Shown: positions 40,064 through 50,394 of the stretch, one piece after another
Layout: each line of letters starts with the position of its first letter
Numbering within the stretch: position 1 is the stretch's first letter
Source of the DNA: Planotetraspora phitsanulokensis
GTDB taxonomy: Bacteria > Actinomycetota > Actinomycetes > Streptosporangiales > Streptosporangiaceae
NCBI RefSeq assembly: GCF_016863295.1
Contig: NZ_BOOP01000026.1
Location: 106,043 to 170,042 of the forward strand
Direction of reading: 5' to 3'
DNA length: 64,000 nucleotides
Translations under genes and position numbers: made by a program
The notes under the pieces: generated by a model
Seen by the model: only the letters and a program-made list of their open reading frames with translations
Told to the model about the DNA's origin: nothing
Databases searched by the model: none

Positions 40064-41003
40064 GCGTTCGAACCCGGCGCGTCGAGGCGGCGCGCCGGGC
40101 CAGTTCCTCCGCGGCCGGGTAGCGCACCTCTTCAAGCGTCAGGCCGTGCGCGGGGGCGACGTGCACGCCGGAGTCCCTGATCGCGGCGGCCAGCACGTGG
40201 CCCGGCCACTCGGCGGGCCGCCTCCCCTCTCCGACCGCGAGGACCGAGCCCACGAGAGCCCGCACCATCGAGTGACAGAAGGCGTCGGCGACGACCGTGG
40301 CGCGAATGATCTCGTCCTCGCCTCTCGCCCAGTCGAACCGCTGGAGTTCGCGAATCGTCGTCGCGCCCTCCCTGCTTTTGCAGAAGGCGGCGAAATCGTG
40401 CTCGCCGAGGAGCGCCGCGGACGCGGCGTTGAGTTGATCGACGTCGAGCGGCCGGTTGTGCCAAACGACCTCCCGCCGCCGCAGGGGATCCACCCCGCCG
40501 GGCGCGTCCGAGAGGCGGTACACGTACCGGCGGGACAGGGCGGAGAAACGTGCGTCGAAGCCCTCAGGAGCCACGCAGACGGCCTTTACCCTGACATCCA
40601 ACGGCAGAACGCCTGATAGCCGCCTAATGAGCGCAGAGAGCCACTGAGGGCCCTTCTCCTCCCAGGCCTCCAGATCCGGGCCCTTCACGTCCCGGTCGTC
40701 CCCGCTCCTGCCCTGCGGACCGTCCTCCGCGCCGCCGGCGCGCCCTCTGCGCCGGGCCGAGACGTCCAGGGAGGCCAGCGACGAGATCGCCAGATCCACG
40801 TGGGCCACCTGCCCACGGGCGTGCACCCCGGCATCGGTACGGCCCGCCACGGTCAGCGCCGGAGCCGCCTCCAGCCGCAAAACCCGGCCGAGCGCCTCTT
40901 CCAGCTCTCCCTGGACGGTCCGCCTGCCGGGCTGACGCGCCCAGCCGGAGAACTCGGTCCCGTCGTAGGACAGGTCCATCCGCAGCCGAACGTGCCGCTC
41001 CAC
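40053..41003 (-). CDS. truA: tRNA pseudouridine synthase A
   Basis: The 316-residue enzyme makes pseudouridine at positions 38-40 of the tRNA anticodon stem. It has [16 protein letters not shown] at the N terminus, the catalytic aspartate in GRTDAGVHA near residue 57, and [12 protein letters not shown] near residue 237. A charged insertion of about 40 residues (near 78-118, rich in Arg, Gly, Asp) lies after VAHVDLAI, so the protein is longer than enterobacterial TruA. It follows rplQ, as in other actinobacteria, and its 3' end overlaps the convergent membrane-protein gene by 11 bases. Confidence 0.95.
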   Translation of the reverse strand: MERHVRLRMDLSYDGTEFSGWARQPGRRTVQGELEEALGRVLRLEAAPALTVAGRTDAGVHARGQVAHVDLAISSLASLDVSARRRGRAGGAEDGPQGRSGDDRDVKGPDLEAWEEKGPQWLSALIRRLSGVLPLDVRVKAVCVAPEGFDARFSALSRRYVYRLSDAPGGVDPLRRREVVWHNRPLDVDQLNAASAALLGEHDFAAFCKSREGATTIRELQRFDWARGEDEIIRATVVADAFCHSMVRALVGSVLAVGEGRRPAEWPGHVLAAAIRDSGVHVAPAHGLTLEEVRYPAAEELARRAASTRRVRTLNS

Positions 41004-41073
41004 GTCACCCTTCCCGTACGGCCAGGCCTGGGCAGGCCGGCCGCGCCGATCTCCGCGCTGTTCTCCGTGCGGG

Positions 41074-41115
41074 CAGACCCGAGCCTGCCGTACTCAGACC
41101 CGAGCCTGCCGTACT
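41074..41115. repeat. tandem pair of exact 21-base repeats upstream of truA
   Basis: CAGACCCGAGCCTGCCGTAC plus one T occurs twice in direct succession between the rplQ terminator and truA. It may be a duplicated promoter or operator element. Confidence 0.8.
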
Positions 41116-41162
41116 CAACAAGAAAGCGGGCCCGGCACCCCCGTGAGGAAGGCCGGACCCGC
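41114..41162 (-). terminator. rplQ (alpha operon) terminator
   Basis: In leftward RNA, an 11-base stem with one G-U pair (GCGGGUCCGGC/GCCGGGCCCGC) is followed by UUUCUUGUUG, a true intrinsic terminator. It lies just after the rplQ stop, so truA may need its own promoter. Confidence 0.85.
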
Positions 41163-41178
41163 TCTCAAATGCCTGAAA

Positions 41179-41703
41179 TCAGGCCTCGTCCTTCTTCGCG
41201 CCGTCCGCCTCGGCGGTCTCCGGCTCCGAGGTGGCCTCGGCGCTCTCCGGAGTGGCGTCGGTCGCGGGAGCCTCGGCCTCTTCGACCTTGGGCTCGGGCG
41301 CCGGCGCGGCGGCGGGCGTGGTCCGCGAGACCGTGACCGGGCTGAGCTGCTCGGTCACCAGCTCGATGACCGCCATGGGAGCGTTGTCCCCCTTGCGCGG
41401 CCCGATCTTCGTGATCCGGGTGTAACCACCGGGACGCTCGGCGAACGTCGGCGCGATCTCGGTGAAGAGGTGGTGCAGGACGCTCTTGTCGCGAACGACC
41501 GTCAGCACCTGGCGACGGTTGTGGATGTCGCCCTTCTTCGCCTTGGTGATCAGCTTCTCCGCCAGCGGCCGAAGGCGCTTGGCCTTGGCCTCGGTGGTGC
41601 GGATCCGGCCGTGCTGGAACAGCTGGGTGGCGAGGTTCGCCAGGATCAGCCGCTCGTGCGCCGGGCTGCCGCCCAGGCGCGCGCCCTTGGTGGGCTTGGG
41701 CAT
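41179..41703 (-). CDS. rplQ: 50S ribosomal protein L17
   Basis: The 174-residue L17 has the conserved core [37 protein letters not shown] and [18 protein letters not shown] in the first 120 residues. An Ala/Glu/Pro-rich acidic tail of about 50 residues follows, as commonly seen in actinobacteria. ATG 41703 has GAGGAG upstream. It is the last gene of the alpha operon before the terminator. Confidence 0.97.
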   Translation of the reverse strand: MPKPTKGARLGGSPAHERLILANLATQLFQHGRIRTTEAKAKRLRPLAEKLITKAKKGDIHNRRQVLTVVRDKSVLHHLFTEIAPTFAERPGGYTRITKIGPRKGDNAPMAVIELVTEQLSPVTVSRTTPAAAPAPEPKVEEAEAPATDATPESAEATSEPETAEADGAKKDEA

Positions 41704-41802
41704 TTGATGCTCCTCATGGAATAACCCGCCCCGGCCGTATCAGGTACCGGGGTCGGGCCGACCGGCGGACCGGTCGTCACTGTCAGTGCCGTGCAGTACC
41801 GA

Positions 41803-42819
41803 TCAGTACTGCTCGGTCTCGATGAAACCGCCGTCCTCGTCGTCGTACCCTCCGCCGGCGACCGCGGTGGGGTCGAATCCGGGCGGGGAGTCCTTCAGAG
41901 CGAGGCCCATCTCGTGCAGCTTCTGCTTGACCTCTTCGATCGACTTGGCGCCGAAGTTGCGGATGTCGAGCAGGTCCTGCTCACTGCGGGCGACGAGCTC
42001 ACCCACGGTGTGGATGCCCTCGCGCTTGAGGCAGTTGTAGGAACGAACCGTGAGGTTGAGCTCCTCGATCGGCAGCGCCAGGTCGGCGGCCAGGGCCGCG
42101 TCCGTCGGCGACGGGCCGATGTCGATGCCCTCGGCCTCGACGTTGAGCTCACGGGCCAGGCCGAAGAGCTCGACGAGAGTCTTGCCCGCCGAGGCCACCG
42201 CGTCGCGGGGCTTCATGGAGGGCTTGGTCTCGACGTCGAGGATCAGGCGGTCGAAGTCCGTGCGCTGCTCGACACGGGTGGCCTCGACCTTGTAGGTGAC
42301 CTTGAGAACCGGAGAGTAGATCGAGTCGATCGGAATCCGGCCGATCTCCTGTCCCGGCTGCTTGTTCTGCGCCGCGGAGACGTATCCGCGGCCACGCTCG
42401 ACGGTCAGCTCCATCTCGAGCTTCGCCTTGCCGTTCAGCGTGGCGATGTGCAGGTCGGGGTTGTGGACCTCGACGCCCGCGGGGGGCGCGATGTCCGCGG
42501 CCGTGACCTCACCCGGGCCCTGCTTGCGCAGGTACATCACCACGGGCTCGTCGTGCTCGGAGGAGACGACCAGCGCCTTGAGGTTGAGGATGATGTCGGT
42601 GACGTCTTCCTTGACCCCGGGGACGGTCGTGAACTCGTGCAGCACGCCCTCGATGCGAATGCTGGTGACCGCCGCCCCCGGAATGGAGGACAGCAGCGTG
42701 CGCCGCACGGAATTGCCGATGGTGTAACCGAAGCCCGGCTCCAGCGGCTCGATGACGAACCTGGACCGGTGCTCCTCGAGCGACTCCTCCTGGAGGCTCG
42801 GGCGCTGGGCGATCAGCAT
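41803..42819 (-). CDS. rpoA: RNA polymerase alpha subunit
   Basis: The 338-residue subunit nucleates RNA polymerase assembly through its N-terminal domain ([21 protein letters not shown] segment, here GNSVRRTLL). It contacts upstream DNA and activators with the C-terminal domain ([20 protein letters not shown] near residue 260, and [17 protein letters not shown]). Length is usual for the phylum. ATG 42819 has AGGAG eight bases upstream. Its gap to rplQ holds the small inverted repeat GCAGTAC/GTACTGC. Confidence 0.98.
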   Translation of the reverse strand: MLIAQRPSLQEESLEEHRSRFVIEPLEPGFGYTIGNSVRRTLLSSIPGAAVTSIRIEGVLHEFTTVPGVKEDVTDIILNLKALVVSSEHDEPVVMYLRKQGPGEVTAADIAPPAGVEVHNPDLHIATLNGKAKLEMELTVERGRGYVSAAQNKQPGQEIGRIPIDSIYSPVLKVTYKVEATRVEQRTDFDRLILDVETKPSMKPRDAVASAGKTLVELFGLARELNVEAEGIDIGPSPTDAALAADLALPIEELNLTVRSYNCLKREGIHTVGELVARSEQDLLDIRNFGAKSIEEVKQKLHEMGLALKDSPPGFDPTAVAGGGYDDEDGGFIETEQY

Positions 42820-42979
42820 GTGTTACTCCTGAATCCGGGACAGGCCCGCGTCGCTCCGGGTCTGCTGCCCCTCTGGTTACGGCGGCGCCCGCTATTTGAC
42901 GCCACTCGCTAACAACCATGATGCCGCACGGCCCGCCAAGAGCGAGCCGTACGGCGTCATCGTCTGATCGAGACCGCTA

Positions 42980-43606
42980 CTACTTGGAGTAGAGCTCGAC
43001 GATGAGCTGCTCCTGGACCAGCGTGTCGATCTGCTGGCGGACCGGGAGCTGGTGCACGAGGACGCGCATGCTGTCCGGCACGACGCCGAGCCACGCCGGG
43101 ACGGTCTTGTCCCCGGCGGTGGCGCGGGCCACCTCGTACGGAAGCAGGTTGCGCGACTTCTCGCGGACCTCGACGATGTCGTGCTCACGCACGCGGTACG
43201 ACGGGATGTCGACCTTCTTGCCGTTGACCACGATGTGGCCGTGACGCACCTGCTGGCGGGCCGCGTCACGCGACTCGGCGAAGCCGGCACGGTAGACCAC
43301 GTTGTCGAGACGGCTCTCCAGGATCTGGAGGAGGTTCTCGCCGGTCTTGCCCGACTTGCGGTTGGCTTCCTCGTAGTAGTTCCGGAACTGCTTCTCGAGG
43401 ATGCCGTAGATGCGGCGGGTCTTCTGCTTCTCCCGGAGCTGGAGCTGGTACTCCGACTCCTTGGGACGGCCACGGCCGTGCTCACCCGGCGGGTAAGGAC
43501 GGATCTCGATGGGGCACTTCGCGGACTCGCACTTCTTGCCCTTGAGGAAGAGCTTGGTCTTCTCTCGCCGGCACAGCTTGCAGTCCGCACCCGTGTAACG
43601 AGCCAT
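42980..43606 (-). CDS. rpsD: 30S ribosomal protein S4, zinc-binding form
   Basis: The 208-residue S4 is a primary 16S rRNA binder. Four cysteines near the N terminus (CKLC at 10-13, then KKCESAKC) make the zinc-binding C+ form. The S4 RNA-binding domain with [20 protein letters not shown] follows. In the spc-alpha cluster it lies between rpsK and rpoA. ATG 43606 has AGGAG upstream. Confidence 0.97.
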   Translation of the reverse strand: MARYTGADCKLCRREKTKLFLKGKKCESAKCPIEIRPYPPGEHGRGRPKESEYQLQLREKQKTRRIYGILEKQFRNYYEEANRKSGKTGENLLQILESRLDNVVYRAGFAESRDAARQQVRHGHIVVNGKKVDIPSYRVREHDIVEVREKSRNLLPYEVARATAGDKTVPAWLGVVPDSMRVLVHQLPVRQQIDTLVQEQLIVELYSK

Positions 43607-43625
43607 TTTCCTGTATCTCCTGGAC

Positions 43626-44030
43626 TCAGACGCGACGGCGCTTGGGCGGACGGCAGCCGTTGTGCGGGACCGGGGTCACATCCTGGATGGACCCGACCTC
43701 GAGGCCGGTCGCCTGGAGCGAACGGATCGCGGTCTCACGACCGGAACCGGGGCCCTTGACGAACACGTCGACCTTCCGCATGCCGTGCTCCATGGCGCGG
43801 CGGGCTGCGTTCTCGGCGGCCATCTGCGCGGCGAACGGGGTGGACTTACGGGAGCCCTTGAACCCGACGTGGCCGGCGCTGGCCCAGGAGATCACGTTCC
43901 CGTTCGGGTCGGTGATCGAAACGATCGTGTTGTTGAACGTGCTCTTGATGTGGGCGTGCCCGTGAGCGACGTTCTTCTTTTCCTTACGGCGCACCTTCTT
44001 GGGCGCGCCCTGGCGGCTCTTCGGCGGCAT
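43626..44030 (-). CDS. rpsK: 30S ribosomal protein S11
   Basis: The 134-residue S11 lines the mRNA exit region of the platform. It has [20 protein letters not shown] near residue 27, [15 protein letters not shown], and the C-terminal [16 protein letters not shown]. It is in the usual order rpsM-rpsK-rpsD-rpoA. Confidence 0.98.
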   Translation of the reverse strand: MPPKSRQGAPKKVRRKEKKNVAHGHAHIKSTFNNTIVSITDPNGNVISWASAGHVGFKGSRKSTPFAAQMAAENAARRAMEHGMRKVDVFVKGPGSGRETAIRSLQATGLEVGSIQDVTPVPHNGCRPPKRRRV

Positions 44031-44064
44031 TTAAGCGCTGTCTCCTGAAATGTGGCTGCTAGGA

Positions 44065-44445
44065 CTACTTCTTGCCCGGCTTCTTCTTGCCGGCCACGGT
44101 CTTCTTCTTGCCCTTGCGGGTGCGCGCGTTCGTCTGCGTCCGCTGACCGTGGACAGGCAGCCCCTTGCGGTGCCGGATGCCCTGGTAGCAACCGATCTCG
44201 ATCTTGCGCCGGATGTCGGCCTGAACCTCGCGGCGGAGGTCACCCTCGATCTTGTAGTTCGCCTCGATGAAGTCACGCATCGGGACCAGCTCAGCATCGG
44301 TGAGCTGGTGGACACGCAGGTCAGGGCTGACGCCCGTGGCCTTCAGGATCTCGTGGGCGCGGGTGCGGCCGATTCCGAAAATGTAGGTGAGAGCGATCTC
44401 CAGCCGCTTTTCGCGGGGGAGGTCGACGCCAACCAGGCGAGCCAT
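44065..44445 (-). CDS. rpsM: 30S ribosomal protein S13
   Basis: The 126-residue S13 sits at the head of the small subunit. It has [18 protein letters not shown] near residue 9, [14 protein letters not shown], the basic [20 protein letters not shown] segment and a Lys-rich tail that contacts tRNA. ATG 44445 starts the family sequence [14 protein letters not shown]; an upstream extension is unsupported. Confidence 0.98.
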   Translation of the reverse strand: MARLVGVDLPREKRLEIALTYIFGIGRTRAHEILKATGVSPDLRVHQLTDAELVPMRDFIEANYKIEGDLRREVQADIRRKIEIGCYQGIRHRKGLPVHGQRTQTNARTRKGKKKTVAGKKKPGKK

Positions 44446-44691
44446 GGTCGGGCATTCTCCTTTTTTGTGGCGGAGGTCCTGCGCTCCACTTCCCCTCCCC
44501 ATGCCCCGGGGTGAGGGCCCCGGCCTCCGACCGGGGGTCTCCCGCGGGGTACGGCTTCCGCATGGAAGCCGCCTTCGCGGGTGTGGCACGCGATTACTGT
44601 TCCGGCACCGGCCGTCTCACGACGTCCGCACCGGAGGCCCTCGTATGAATGAGCCCGCTACACGAGCGGACTCAGGCGGGGCCGGCTGCGA

Positions 44692-44805
44692 CTAGCCCTG
44701 ACGCTGCTTGTGGCGCAGGTTGTCGCAGATCACCATGACGCGACCGTGCCGGCGGATCACCTTGCACTTGTCGCAGATCTTCTTGACGCTCGGCTTGACC
44801 TTCAT
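44692..44805 (-). CDS. rpmJ: 50S ribosomal protein L36, zinc-binding form
   Basis: This 37-residue protein begins [20 protein letters not shown] and ends in NLRHKQRQG. The zinc ligands C-x2-C, Cys27 and His32 are all present, so it is the C+ form. It is too small for most gene-finders but lies exactly where expected, between infA and rpsM. Confidence 0.97.
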   Translation of the reverse strand: MKVKPSVKKICDKCKVIRRHGRVMVICDNLRHKQRQG

Positions 44806-44853
44806 AGTCCTTATTCGTTCCGCGTCAGGCCCGCCTCCTGGACGGAGGATGGC

Positions 44854-45075
44854 CTACTTGTACCGATAGACGATCCGCCCACGACTGAGGTCGTAGGGGC
44901 TCAGTTCGACGACAACCCTGTCGTCGGGAAGGATTCGGATGTAGTGCATCCGCATCCGCCCACTGATGTGAGCAAGGACCTTATGGCCGTTGTCGAGCTG
45001 CACCCGGAACATCGCGTTCGGGAGCGACTCAACCACAGTGCCCTCAATCTCGATGGCGCCGTCTTTCTTGGCCAT
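44854..45075 (-). CDS. infA: translation initiation factor IF-1
   Basis: The 73-residue OB-fold protein occupies the ribosomal A site during initiation. The sequence from [20 protein letters not shown] through [19 protein letters not shown] to [10 protein letters not shown] is typical and full length. It is followed by rpmJ at 48 bases. A 435-base non-coding region separates it from the DUF1707 gene upstream, so an independent promoter is likely. Confidence 0.98.
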   Translation of the reverse strand: MAKKDGAIEIEGTVVESLPNAMFRVQLDNGHKVLAHISGRMRMHYIRILPDDRVVVELSPYDLSRGRIVYRYK

Positions 45076-45316
45076 GGCCCTCGCGTTTCACTGATCGGTC
45101 GTCTGAGGTTTTCGGAACACTAAGCAGCCGCGACCTTCACACCATTCGGAGAGCGCGATCGGCCAGGACCGCCCATGCGCAAAAGGTCATAGTGAACCGA
45201 CAAAGCAGTGTACGACAGCCCACGCCTAAAAGCGAAACGGCAGCGGGTGTCCCGACACAACCGACTCAAAGCGTACCCCAGAGGCCGGCCGTGCCCGCTG
45301 TCGTCTGAATGATCGC

Positions 45317-45359
45317 GCCCACCCGTCCCGGCACCGCCGATATGCCGGTCCGGGTGGGC
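45317..45359. terminator. second hairpin downstream of the DUF1707 gene
   Basis: GCCCACCCG pairs with CGGGTGGGC, with an inner CCGGC/GCCGG stem separated by a symmetric 2-base mismatch. It lies just beyond the stronger hairpin and may act as a backup terminator. Confidence 0.6.
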
Positions 45360-45370
45360 ACGACTCGATC

Positions 45371-45413
45371 ATCGGGCGACGCGGCACAGCCCAGCTGTGC
45401 CGCGTCGCCCGAT
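45371..45413. terminator. very strong hairpin downstream of the DUF1707 gene
   Basis: A perfect 19-base inverted repeat (ATCGGGCGACGCGGCACAG and its complement) with a five-base loop lies about 98 bases after the DUF1707 stop. It is the longest perfect stem in the window. Confidence 0.8.
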
Positions 45414-45510
45414 AGCGATCACGTACCCCTTGGAAAACCGGCCGATGGTGGCGCATCGGTAAAGAGTGCGTCCAACCGAAGAGCTCCCGGCTAATCGGTT
45501 GGAATCCGGC

Positions 45511-45966
45511 TCAGCGGCGGCGTTCCCTGCCGTGGCCGTGACCAGGTCCGGTGCCGAAGACCGTGCCCACGAGAAGGGGGATGCCCCAGAACAGGGTCAC
45601 CCACAGCGGCCACGGATATGTCGCGTGGCCGGAGCCCATGGAAGACATGAGCCAGATGGCCCAGAGGACGGCGTTCGTCCCCACGAAGCTCGCCCAGGCC
45701 GCACGGGTGGCCGTCTGCTTCCGCCCGGCCTGCGCCGGCGGCTCGGCCTGAGGCTTGACCGTGGCCGGAAGCGTGTGCAGATCGATCTCCGGCAGGTCCG
45801 ACGTGAGCTTCGCCAACTCGCCATAGGTGCGGCTCTGGTAGACCGACTCGAGGCGCTCGTTGAACTCGTCGACGGTGAGCCTGCCCTCTGCCACATGTTC
45901 ACGCAGAGCCGCGGCGACCCGGTCCCGGTCGCCGTCAGAGGCACGCATCTCCGGGGTTGCCGCCAT
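45511..45966 (-). CDS. DUF1707 membrane protein
   Basis: The 151-residue protein has an N-terminal DUF1707 (SHOCT-like) domain, MRASDGDRDRVAAALREHVA and EGRLTVDEFNERLESVYQ, ending at LTSDLPEI near residue 58. Two hydrophobic helices follow (about 93-112 and 118-138) and a basic HGHGRERRR tail. Such proteins are common in actinobacteria and of unknown function. ATG 45966 is preferred because AGGAG lies seven bases upstream; GTG 45990 is possible. It follows map by about 60 bases and precedes a strong terminator. Confidence 0.85.
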   Translation of the reverse strand: MAATPEMRASDGDRDRVAAALREHVAEGRLTVDEFNERLESVYQSRTYGELAKLTSDLPEIDLHTLPATVKPQAEPPAQAGRKQTATRAAWASFVGTNAVLWAIWLMSSMGSGHATYPWPLWVTLFWGIPLLVGTVFGTGPGHGHGRERRR

Positions 45967-46026
45967 CACCATCTCCTGTTTGCCGCGCACTACCGACCAT
46001 TATGAGCCACCGGCACGATCTACGCG

Positions 46027-46854
46027 TCAGGCCTCGTCCGTCGCGTCGGCGAGGAGCGCCTTGAGCCGGGAGGCGCCTCCGTCGAGTGCGGTGAGCACCA
46101 GGGGCCCGTCCTCCGTCACGGCGACGCTGTGCTCGAAATGCGCCGACGGCTTGCCGTCCATCGAGACGACCGTCCACTCGTCGTCGAGCACCTTCGTGCG
46201 CTCGGTGCCGATGTTCACCATCGGCTCGACAGCGAAGCACATCCCGGCCTCGAAGCGCGGCCCGCGGCCGGGCCTGCCGTGGTTGGCCACCCACGGGTCC
46301 ATGTGCATCTCGGTGCCGATCCCGTGGCCGCCGTACTCCGGGGGGATGCCGTACCGGCCCTGTGAGCGGACGTACCGCTCGACGCGGAACCCGATGTCCG
46401 ACAGGTGGCCGCCGACCATCAGCGCCGAGATCCCCTGCCACATGGCCTCTTCGGTGACCCGCATCAGCTCGGTGAGCTTCGGGTCGACCTCCCCCACGGG
46501 AACGGTGATCGCGGAGTCCCCGTGCCAGCCGTCCAGGATCGCCCCGCAGTCGAGGGAGATGATGTCGCCCTCACGCAGTTTGCGGCGATCGGTGGGGATG
46601 CCGTGAACGACCTCGTCGTTGACCGAGGCGCAGATGGTGGCGGGGAACCCCTGGTAACCCTTGAAGGACGGGATGGCGCCCTCGCCCCGGATGGCCTCCT
46701 CGGCGATGGCGTCGAGTTCGAGGGGGGTGACTCCCGGCTGGACCGACGACCGCAGCAGCTCGAGCGTCCTGCCGACGACCAGGCCCGCCGCACGCATCTT
46801 GTCGAGCTGTTCGGCGGACTTGATCTGAATGCCGTGCTTACTCTTCTTGAACAC
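46027..46854 (-). CDS. map: type I methionine aminopeptidase
   Basis: The 275-residue metalloenzyme removes the initiator methionine from nascent proteins. The metal ligands are visible in order: Asp in SLDCGAILDG, Asp in WHGDSA, His in GGHGIGTEMHM, Glu in FAVEPM and Glu in EHSVAV. The first histidine is in NDEVVHGIP. GTG 46854 starts the family-like KSKHGIQIKSAEQLDKMR; AGGGGG precedes it. It follows adk by 85 bases within the secY-adk-map unit. Confidence 0.96.
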   Translation of the reverse strand: MFKKSKHGIQIKSAEQLDKMRAAGLVVGRTLELLRSSVQPGVTPLELDAIAEEAIRGEGAIPSFKGYQGFPATICASVNDEVVHGIPTDRRKLREGDIISLDCGAILDGWHGDSAITVPVGEVDPKLTELMRVTEEAMWQGISALMVGGHLSDIGFRVERYVRSQGRYGIPPEYGGHGIGTEMHMDPWVANHGRPGRGPRFEAGMCFAVEPMVNIGTERTKVLDDEWTVVSMDGKPSAHFEHSVAVTEDGPLVLTALDGGASRLKALLADATDEA

Positions 46855-46939
46855 CTGTGCACCCCCTTTCGGGATTGTCCCATAAATGACTGAACGCCAC
46901 CCCAAGGATAGGGATGGCGTCCATTGCCACGGTAACGGG

Positions 46940-47593
46940 TCAGTCGGCGAACCGCCGGAGCGCGGACATCGCGCGCTGGGTGACCTCCTCGACCGGCCCG
47001 GTCGCGTCCACCCCGACGAGGATGCCCTCATCGGCGTAGAAGGAGATCAGCGGCGAGGTCTGCTCCTGGTAGACCTCCAGCCGGTGCCTGATCGTCTCCT
47101 CGCGATCGTCGTCGCGCTGGAACAACTCTCCCCCGCACGCGTCGCACACACCGGCGACGGCGGGCGGATCGAAGTCGACGTGCCACACCTTGCCGCACGA
47201 CCGGCAGGTACGCCGTCCGGCCAGCCGGCGGACGACCTCCTCGTCGTCGACGACCAGTTCCAGGACGAGGTCGAGCCCGGTGCCGAACTCGGCCAGCATC
47301 TTCTTGAGGATCTCCGCCTGCGGCACGTTCCGGGGGAAGCCGTCGAGCAGGAAGCCCTCCTGCGCGTCGTCCTCGGACAGCCGGTCGCGGACCATGGCGA
47401 CGGTCACCTCGTCCGGGACGAGGTCACCCCGGTCCATGTACCCCTTGGCGAGCTTGCCGAGGTCCGTGCCGCCGGAGACGTTGGCACGGAAGATGTCGCC
47501 TGTCGAGATTTTCGGGATCGACAGACGCGATGCGATGAACTGGGCCTGCGTCCCCTTGCCCGCTCCGGGGGGCCCTACCAGGACGACGCGCAC
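46940..47593 (-). CDS. adk: adenylate kinase, zinc-lid form
   Basis: The 217-residue kinase interconverts ATP, ADP and AMP. It has the P-loop [12 protein letters not shown] at residues 7-18, DGFPRN in the AMP region, and a lid with two C-x2-C pairs (CRSC and CDAC), the zinc-binding form typical of Gram-positives. Its GTG start shares a base with the secY stop (TAGTG), so translation is tightly coupled. Confidence 0.97.
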   Translation of the reverse strand: MRVVLVGPPGAGKGTQAQFIASRLSIPKISTGDIFRANVSGGTDLGKLAKGYMDRGDLVPDEVTVAMVRDRLSEDDAQEGFLLDGFPRNVPQAEILKKMLAEFGTGLDLVLELVVDDEEVVRRLAGRRTCRSCGKVWHVDFDPPAVAGVCDACGGELFQRDDDREETIRHRLEVYQEQTSPLISFYADEGILVGVDATGPVEEVTQRAMSALRRFAD

Positions 47594-48900
47594 TATCTCA
47601 GGAAGCCCTCGTAGTTACGCTGCTGCAGCTGGCTTTCGATCTGCTTGACCGTGTCCAGACCAACACCCACCATGATCAGAATACTGGTCCCTCCGAACGG
47701 GAAGTTCTGGCTGGCACCGGCCACCGCGAGCGCGATGATCGGGATGAGCGAGATGACACCCAGATACGGAGCGCCCGCGGCCGTGAGCCTGTTGAGCACG
47801 AAACTGAGGTACTCGGCGGTCGGCCGGCCCGGACGGATGCCCGGGATGAACCCACCGTACTTCTTCATGTTGTCGGCGACTTCAACGGGGTTGAAGATGA
47901 TGGACACGTAGAAGTAGGTGAAGAAGATGATGAGGAGGAAGAAGGTGGCCATGTAGACCGGGTGGTCGCCCCTCACCAGGTTCTGCGCGAGCCATTCGAT
48001 GACCGCGTTCGGCTGCGAGCTGTTACCGAAGATCGTGACGAGCAGCTGCGGCAGGTAGAGCAGCGAGGACGCGAAGATCACCGGGATGATGCTGGCCTGG
48101 TTGACCTTCAGCGGGATGTAGGTCGAGGTGCCGCCGTACATCCGGCGGCCGACCATCCGCTTGGCGTACTGCACCGGGATGCGGCGCTGCGCCTGCTCGA
48201 TGAAGACCACGACGGCGATCATCACGACGCCGACGATCATCACCACGACGAACTTGAACGGGCTGAGCCGGTAGATGTTCAGCAGCTCGGCCGGGAAGAC
48301 GGCGATGACCTGAGTGAAGATCAGGATCGACATGCCGTTGCCCACGCCGCGGTCGGTCACGAGCTCGCCGAGCCACATGATCACGGCGGTGCCCGCAGTC
48401 ATGGTGATCACCATCGTGACGATGGTGAAGACGTCCTGGTTGAGCAGGATCTGCTCGCGGCAGCTGGGGAACAGCTGGCCGCTGCGGGCGAGCGCGACGA
48501 ACGCGGTCGACTGCAGGACGCCCAGGCCGATGGTGAGGTAACGCGTGTACTGCGTGATCTTCGCGTTGCCCGCCTGGCCTTCCTTCTTCAAGGCCTCGAG
48601 CCGCGGGATGACCACGGTCAGCAGTTGCAGGATGATGCTCGCCGTGATGTACGGCATGATGCCGAGCGCGAACACCGACAGCTTCAGCAGTGCGCCGCCG
48701 CTGAACAGCTGCACCATGCCGTAGATGTTGTTGGCGTCGCCGGCCTGCGCCTGGTCCAGGCAGAGCCGGACATTGGTGGCGTTGACACCGGGTGTAGGAA
48801 GCACCGAGCCAAGCCGGAAGAGCGCGATGATGCCCAAAGTGAAGAGCAACTTCTTGCGCAGGTCAGGCGTCCGGAATGCCCGGGTAATCGCGGTTAGCAC
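47593..48900 (-). CDS. secY: protein translocase subunit SecY
   Basis: The 435-residue channel protein of the Sec translocon spans the membrane ten times. Family segments include [18 protein letters not shown] at the N terminus, [17 protein letters not shown], and the loop around [20 protein letters not shown] near residue 350. It lies between rplO and adk in the usual spc-operon order. A 180-base gap upstream contains a GGCGCGG/CCGCGCC inverted repeat and may hold a separate promoter. Confidence 0.98.
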   Translation of the reverse strand: MLTAITRAFRTPDLRKKLLFTLGIIALFRLGSVLPTPGVNATNVRLCLDQAQAGDANNIYGMVQLFSGGALLKLSVFALGIMPYITASIILQLLTVVIPRLEALKKEGQAGNAKITQYTRYLTIGLGVLQSTAFVALARSGQLFPSCREQILLNQDVFTIVTMVITMTAGTAVIMWLGELVTDRGVGNGMSILIFTQVIAVFPAELLNIYRLSPFKFVVVMIVGVVMIAVVVFIEQAQRRIPVQYAKRMVGRRMYGGTSTYIPLKVNQASIIPVIFASSLLYLPQLLVTIFGNSSQPNAVIEWLAQNLVRGDHPVYMATFFLLIIFFTYFYVSIIFNPVEVADNMKKYGGFIPGIRPGRPTAEYLSFVLNRLTAAGAPYLGVISLIPIIALAVAGASQNFPFGGTSILIMVGVGLDTVKQIESQLQQRNYEGFLR

Positions 48901-49080
48901 GGTCCCTCCTGCGCGCCAGAGACGCGGTAACGGTCGGCGATGGTCGGGGGACGTCCATCGACATGTCTTGTTGCCAGTGCGCCGGGCGGGACGCGAATCA
49001 AGCCCATTGCCCAGCGAACTCTAACGCACTACGGGCGCGGAGGCTCATAACGAACCCCCGCGCCTCGTACAGCATCATGC

Positions 49081-49536
49081 CTAAAGCTCGGAAACCGAGC
49101 CTCCGGCAGCGGTGATCTTCTCCTTGGCGCCGGCGGAGAAGGCGTGCGCCTGCACGTTCAACGCCACGGAGATGTCACCGGTTCCCAGCACCTTGACGAG
49201 CTGGTTCTTGCGAACCGCACCCTTGACGACCATGTCGTCGACGGTGACGTTCCCGCCCTCCGGGAAGAGCTCCCCGAGCCTGTCCAGGTTGACGACCTGG
49301 TAGGTCGTCTTGAACAGGGCGTTGGAGAAGCCCTTCAGCTTCGGCAGCCGCCGCTGGAGCGGAATCTGGCCACCCTCGAAGCCGAGCGGGACGTTCGTGC
49401 GGGACTTGGTGCCCTTGGTACCACGACCGGCGGTCTTGCCCTTGGACGCCTCGCCACGACCCTTGCGGATCTTGGCCTTGTTGGCACCAGGAGCCGGACG
49501 GAGGTCGTGGATCTTGAGCGGAGCGTTCTCAGTCAT
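49081..49536 (-). CDS. rplO: 50S ribosomal protein L15
   Basis: The 151-residue L15 has the Gly/Lys-rich N terminus ([19 protein letters not shown]) that threads through 23S rRNA, then [19 protein letters not shown] and a globular C-terminal domain ending [19 protein letters not shown]. It follows rpmD by two bases. Confidence 0.98.
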   Translation of the reverse strand: MTENAPLKIHDLRPAPGANKAKIRKGRGEASKGKTAGRGTKGTKSRTNVPLGFEGGQIPLQRRLPKLKGFSNALFKTTYQVVNLDRLGELFPEGGNVTVDDMVVKGAVRKNQLVKVLGTGDISVALNVQAHAFSAGAKEKITAAGGSVSEL

Positions 49537-49538
49537 GA

Positions 49539-49721
49539 CTAGTCCACCTCTTCGACCTCGACGAGGTGCGTCACCACGGCGACCATGCCCCGGATCTCCG
49601 GGCGGTCCTCCTTGACGACGACATCGCCGATTCGCTTCAGGCCCAGCGAGCGAAGCGAGTCACGCTGGTTCTGCTTGCCACCGATCTTCGACCGGGTCTG
49701 AGTGATCTTCAGCCGCGCCAT
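49539..49721 (-). CDS. rpmD: 50S ribosomal protein L30
   Basis: The 60-residue L30 reads [20 protein letters not shown], then [18 protein letters not shown]. It sits between rpsE and rplO with gaps of two or three bases, fully in keeping with the spc operon. Confidence 0.97.
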   Translation of the reverse strand: MARLKITQTRSKIGGKQNQRDSLRSLGLKRIGDVVVKEDRPEIRGMVAVVTHLVEVEEVD

Positions 49722-49724
49722 CGG

Positions 49725-50354
49725 CTAGCTCACCGCCTTTGCGGCGGCGGCCTCCGCGAGGCCTTCCGCACGCGCCTTCAGCATCGCCTTGGGGGCGACG
49801 TCCTCGATGGGCAGGCCACGACGGGCGGCGATCTCCTCGGGCCTGCTGAGGCCCTTCAGAGCCGCCACGGTGGCGTGCACGATGTTGATCGGGTTGTCCG
49901 AGCCGAGCGACTTGGACAGCACGTCGTGGATCCCGGCGCACTCCAGGACGGCGCGCACCGGACCACCCGCGATGACACCGGTACCGGCAGAGGCCGGACG
50001 CAGCAGGACGACGCCCGCGGCGTCCTCACCCTGCACGGTGTGCGGGATGGTGCCCTGGATGCGCGGCACCTTGAAGAAGTGCTTCTTGGCCTCCTCGACG
50101 CCCTTGGCGATCGCCGCGGGCACCTCCTTGGCCTTGCCGTAGCCGACCCCGACGAGGCCGTTGCCGTCGCCGACGATGACCAGCGCGGTGAAGCTGAAGC
50201 GCCGACCACCCTTGACGACCTTGGCGACTCGGTTGATCTTTACGACGCGCTCGATGTACGAGACGCCCTTGTCTGCGGCGCCGCCGCGGCGATCGTCACG
50301 ACGGTCACGCCGCTCGCCACCGCCGCCTGCGCCGCGACGCGGAGCTGCAGCCAT
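49725..50354 (-). CDS. rpsE: 30S ribosomal protein S5
   Basis: The 209-residue S5 helps decoding fidelity and translocation. An Arg/Gly/Asp-rich extension of about 28 residues ([20 protein letters not shown]) precedes the core [20 protein letters not shown], followed by [15 protein letters not shown] and [17 protein letters not shown] 50354 gives normal actinobacterial length; a longer in-frame start overlaps rplR and is rejected. Confidence 0.97.
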   Translation of the reverse strand: MAAAPRRGAGGGGERRDRRDDRRGGAADKGVSYIERVVKINRVAKVVKGGRRFSFTALVIVGDGNGLVGVGYGKAKEVPAAIAKGVEEAKKHFFKVPRIQGTIPHTVQGEDAAGVVLLRPASAGTGVIAGGPVRAVLECAGIHDVLSKSLGSDNPINIVHATVAALKGLSRPEEIAARRGLPIEDVAPKAMLKARAEGLAEAAAAKAVS

Positions 50355-50394
50355 CAGTGGTTCCTCTTCTCGTTGCTCATGGGACGGGCCGACA

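Larger units (their letters stand above)
45076..45510. other. non-coding region between the DUF1707 gene and infA
   Basis: No gene is supported here. The half next to the DUF1707 gene holds two strong hairpins (45317-45359 and 45371-45413). The infA side is less GC-rich, with possible -10-like sequence (TACACT, leftward) about 135 bases before infA but no convincing -35. Confidence 0.6.

Noticed and set aside
45076..45510. tRNA or small structured RNA gene upstream of infA
   Set aside because: The hairpins are simple stems; no cloverleaf arms or TPC-loop sequence were found.
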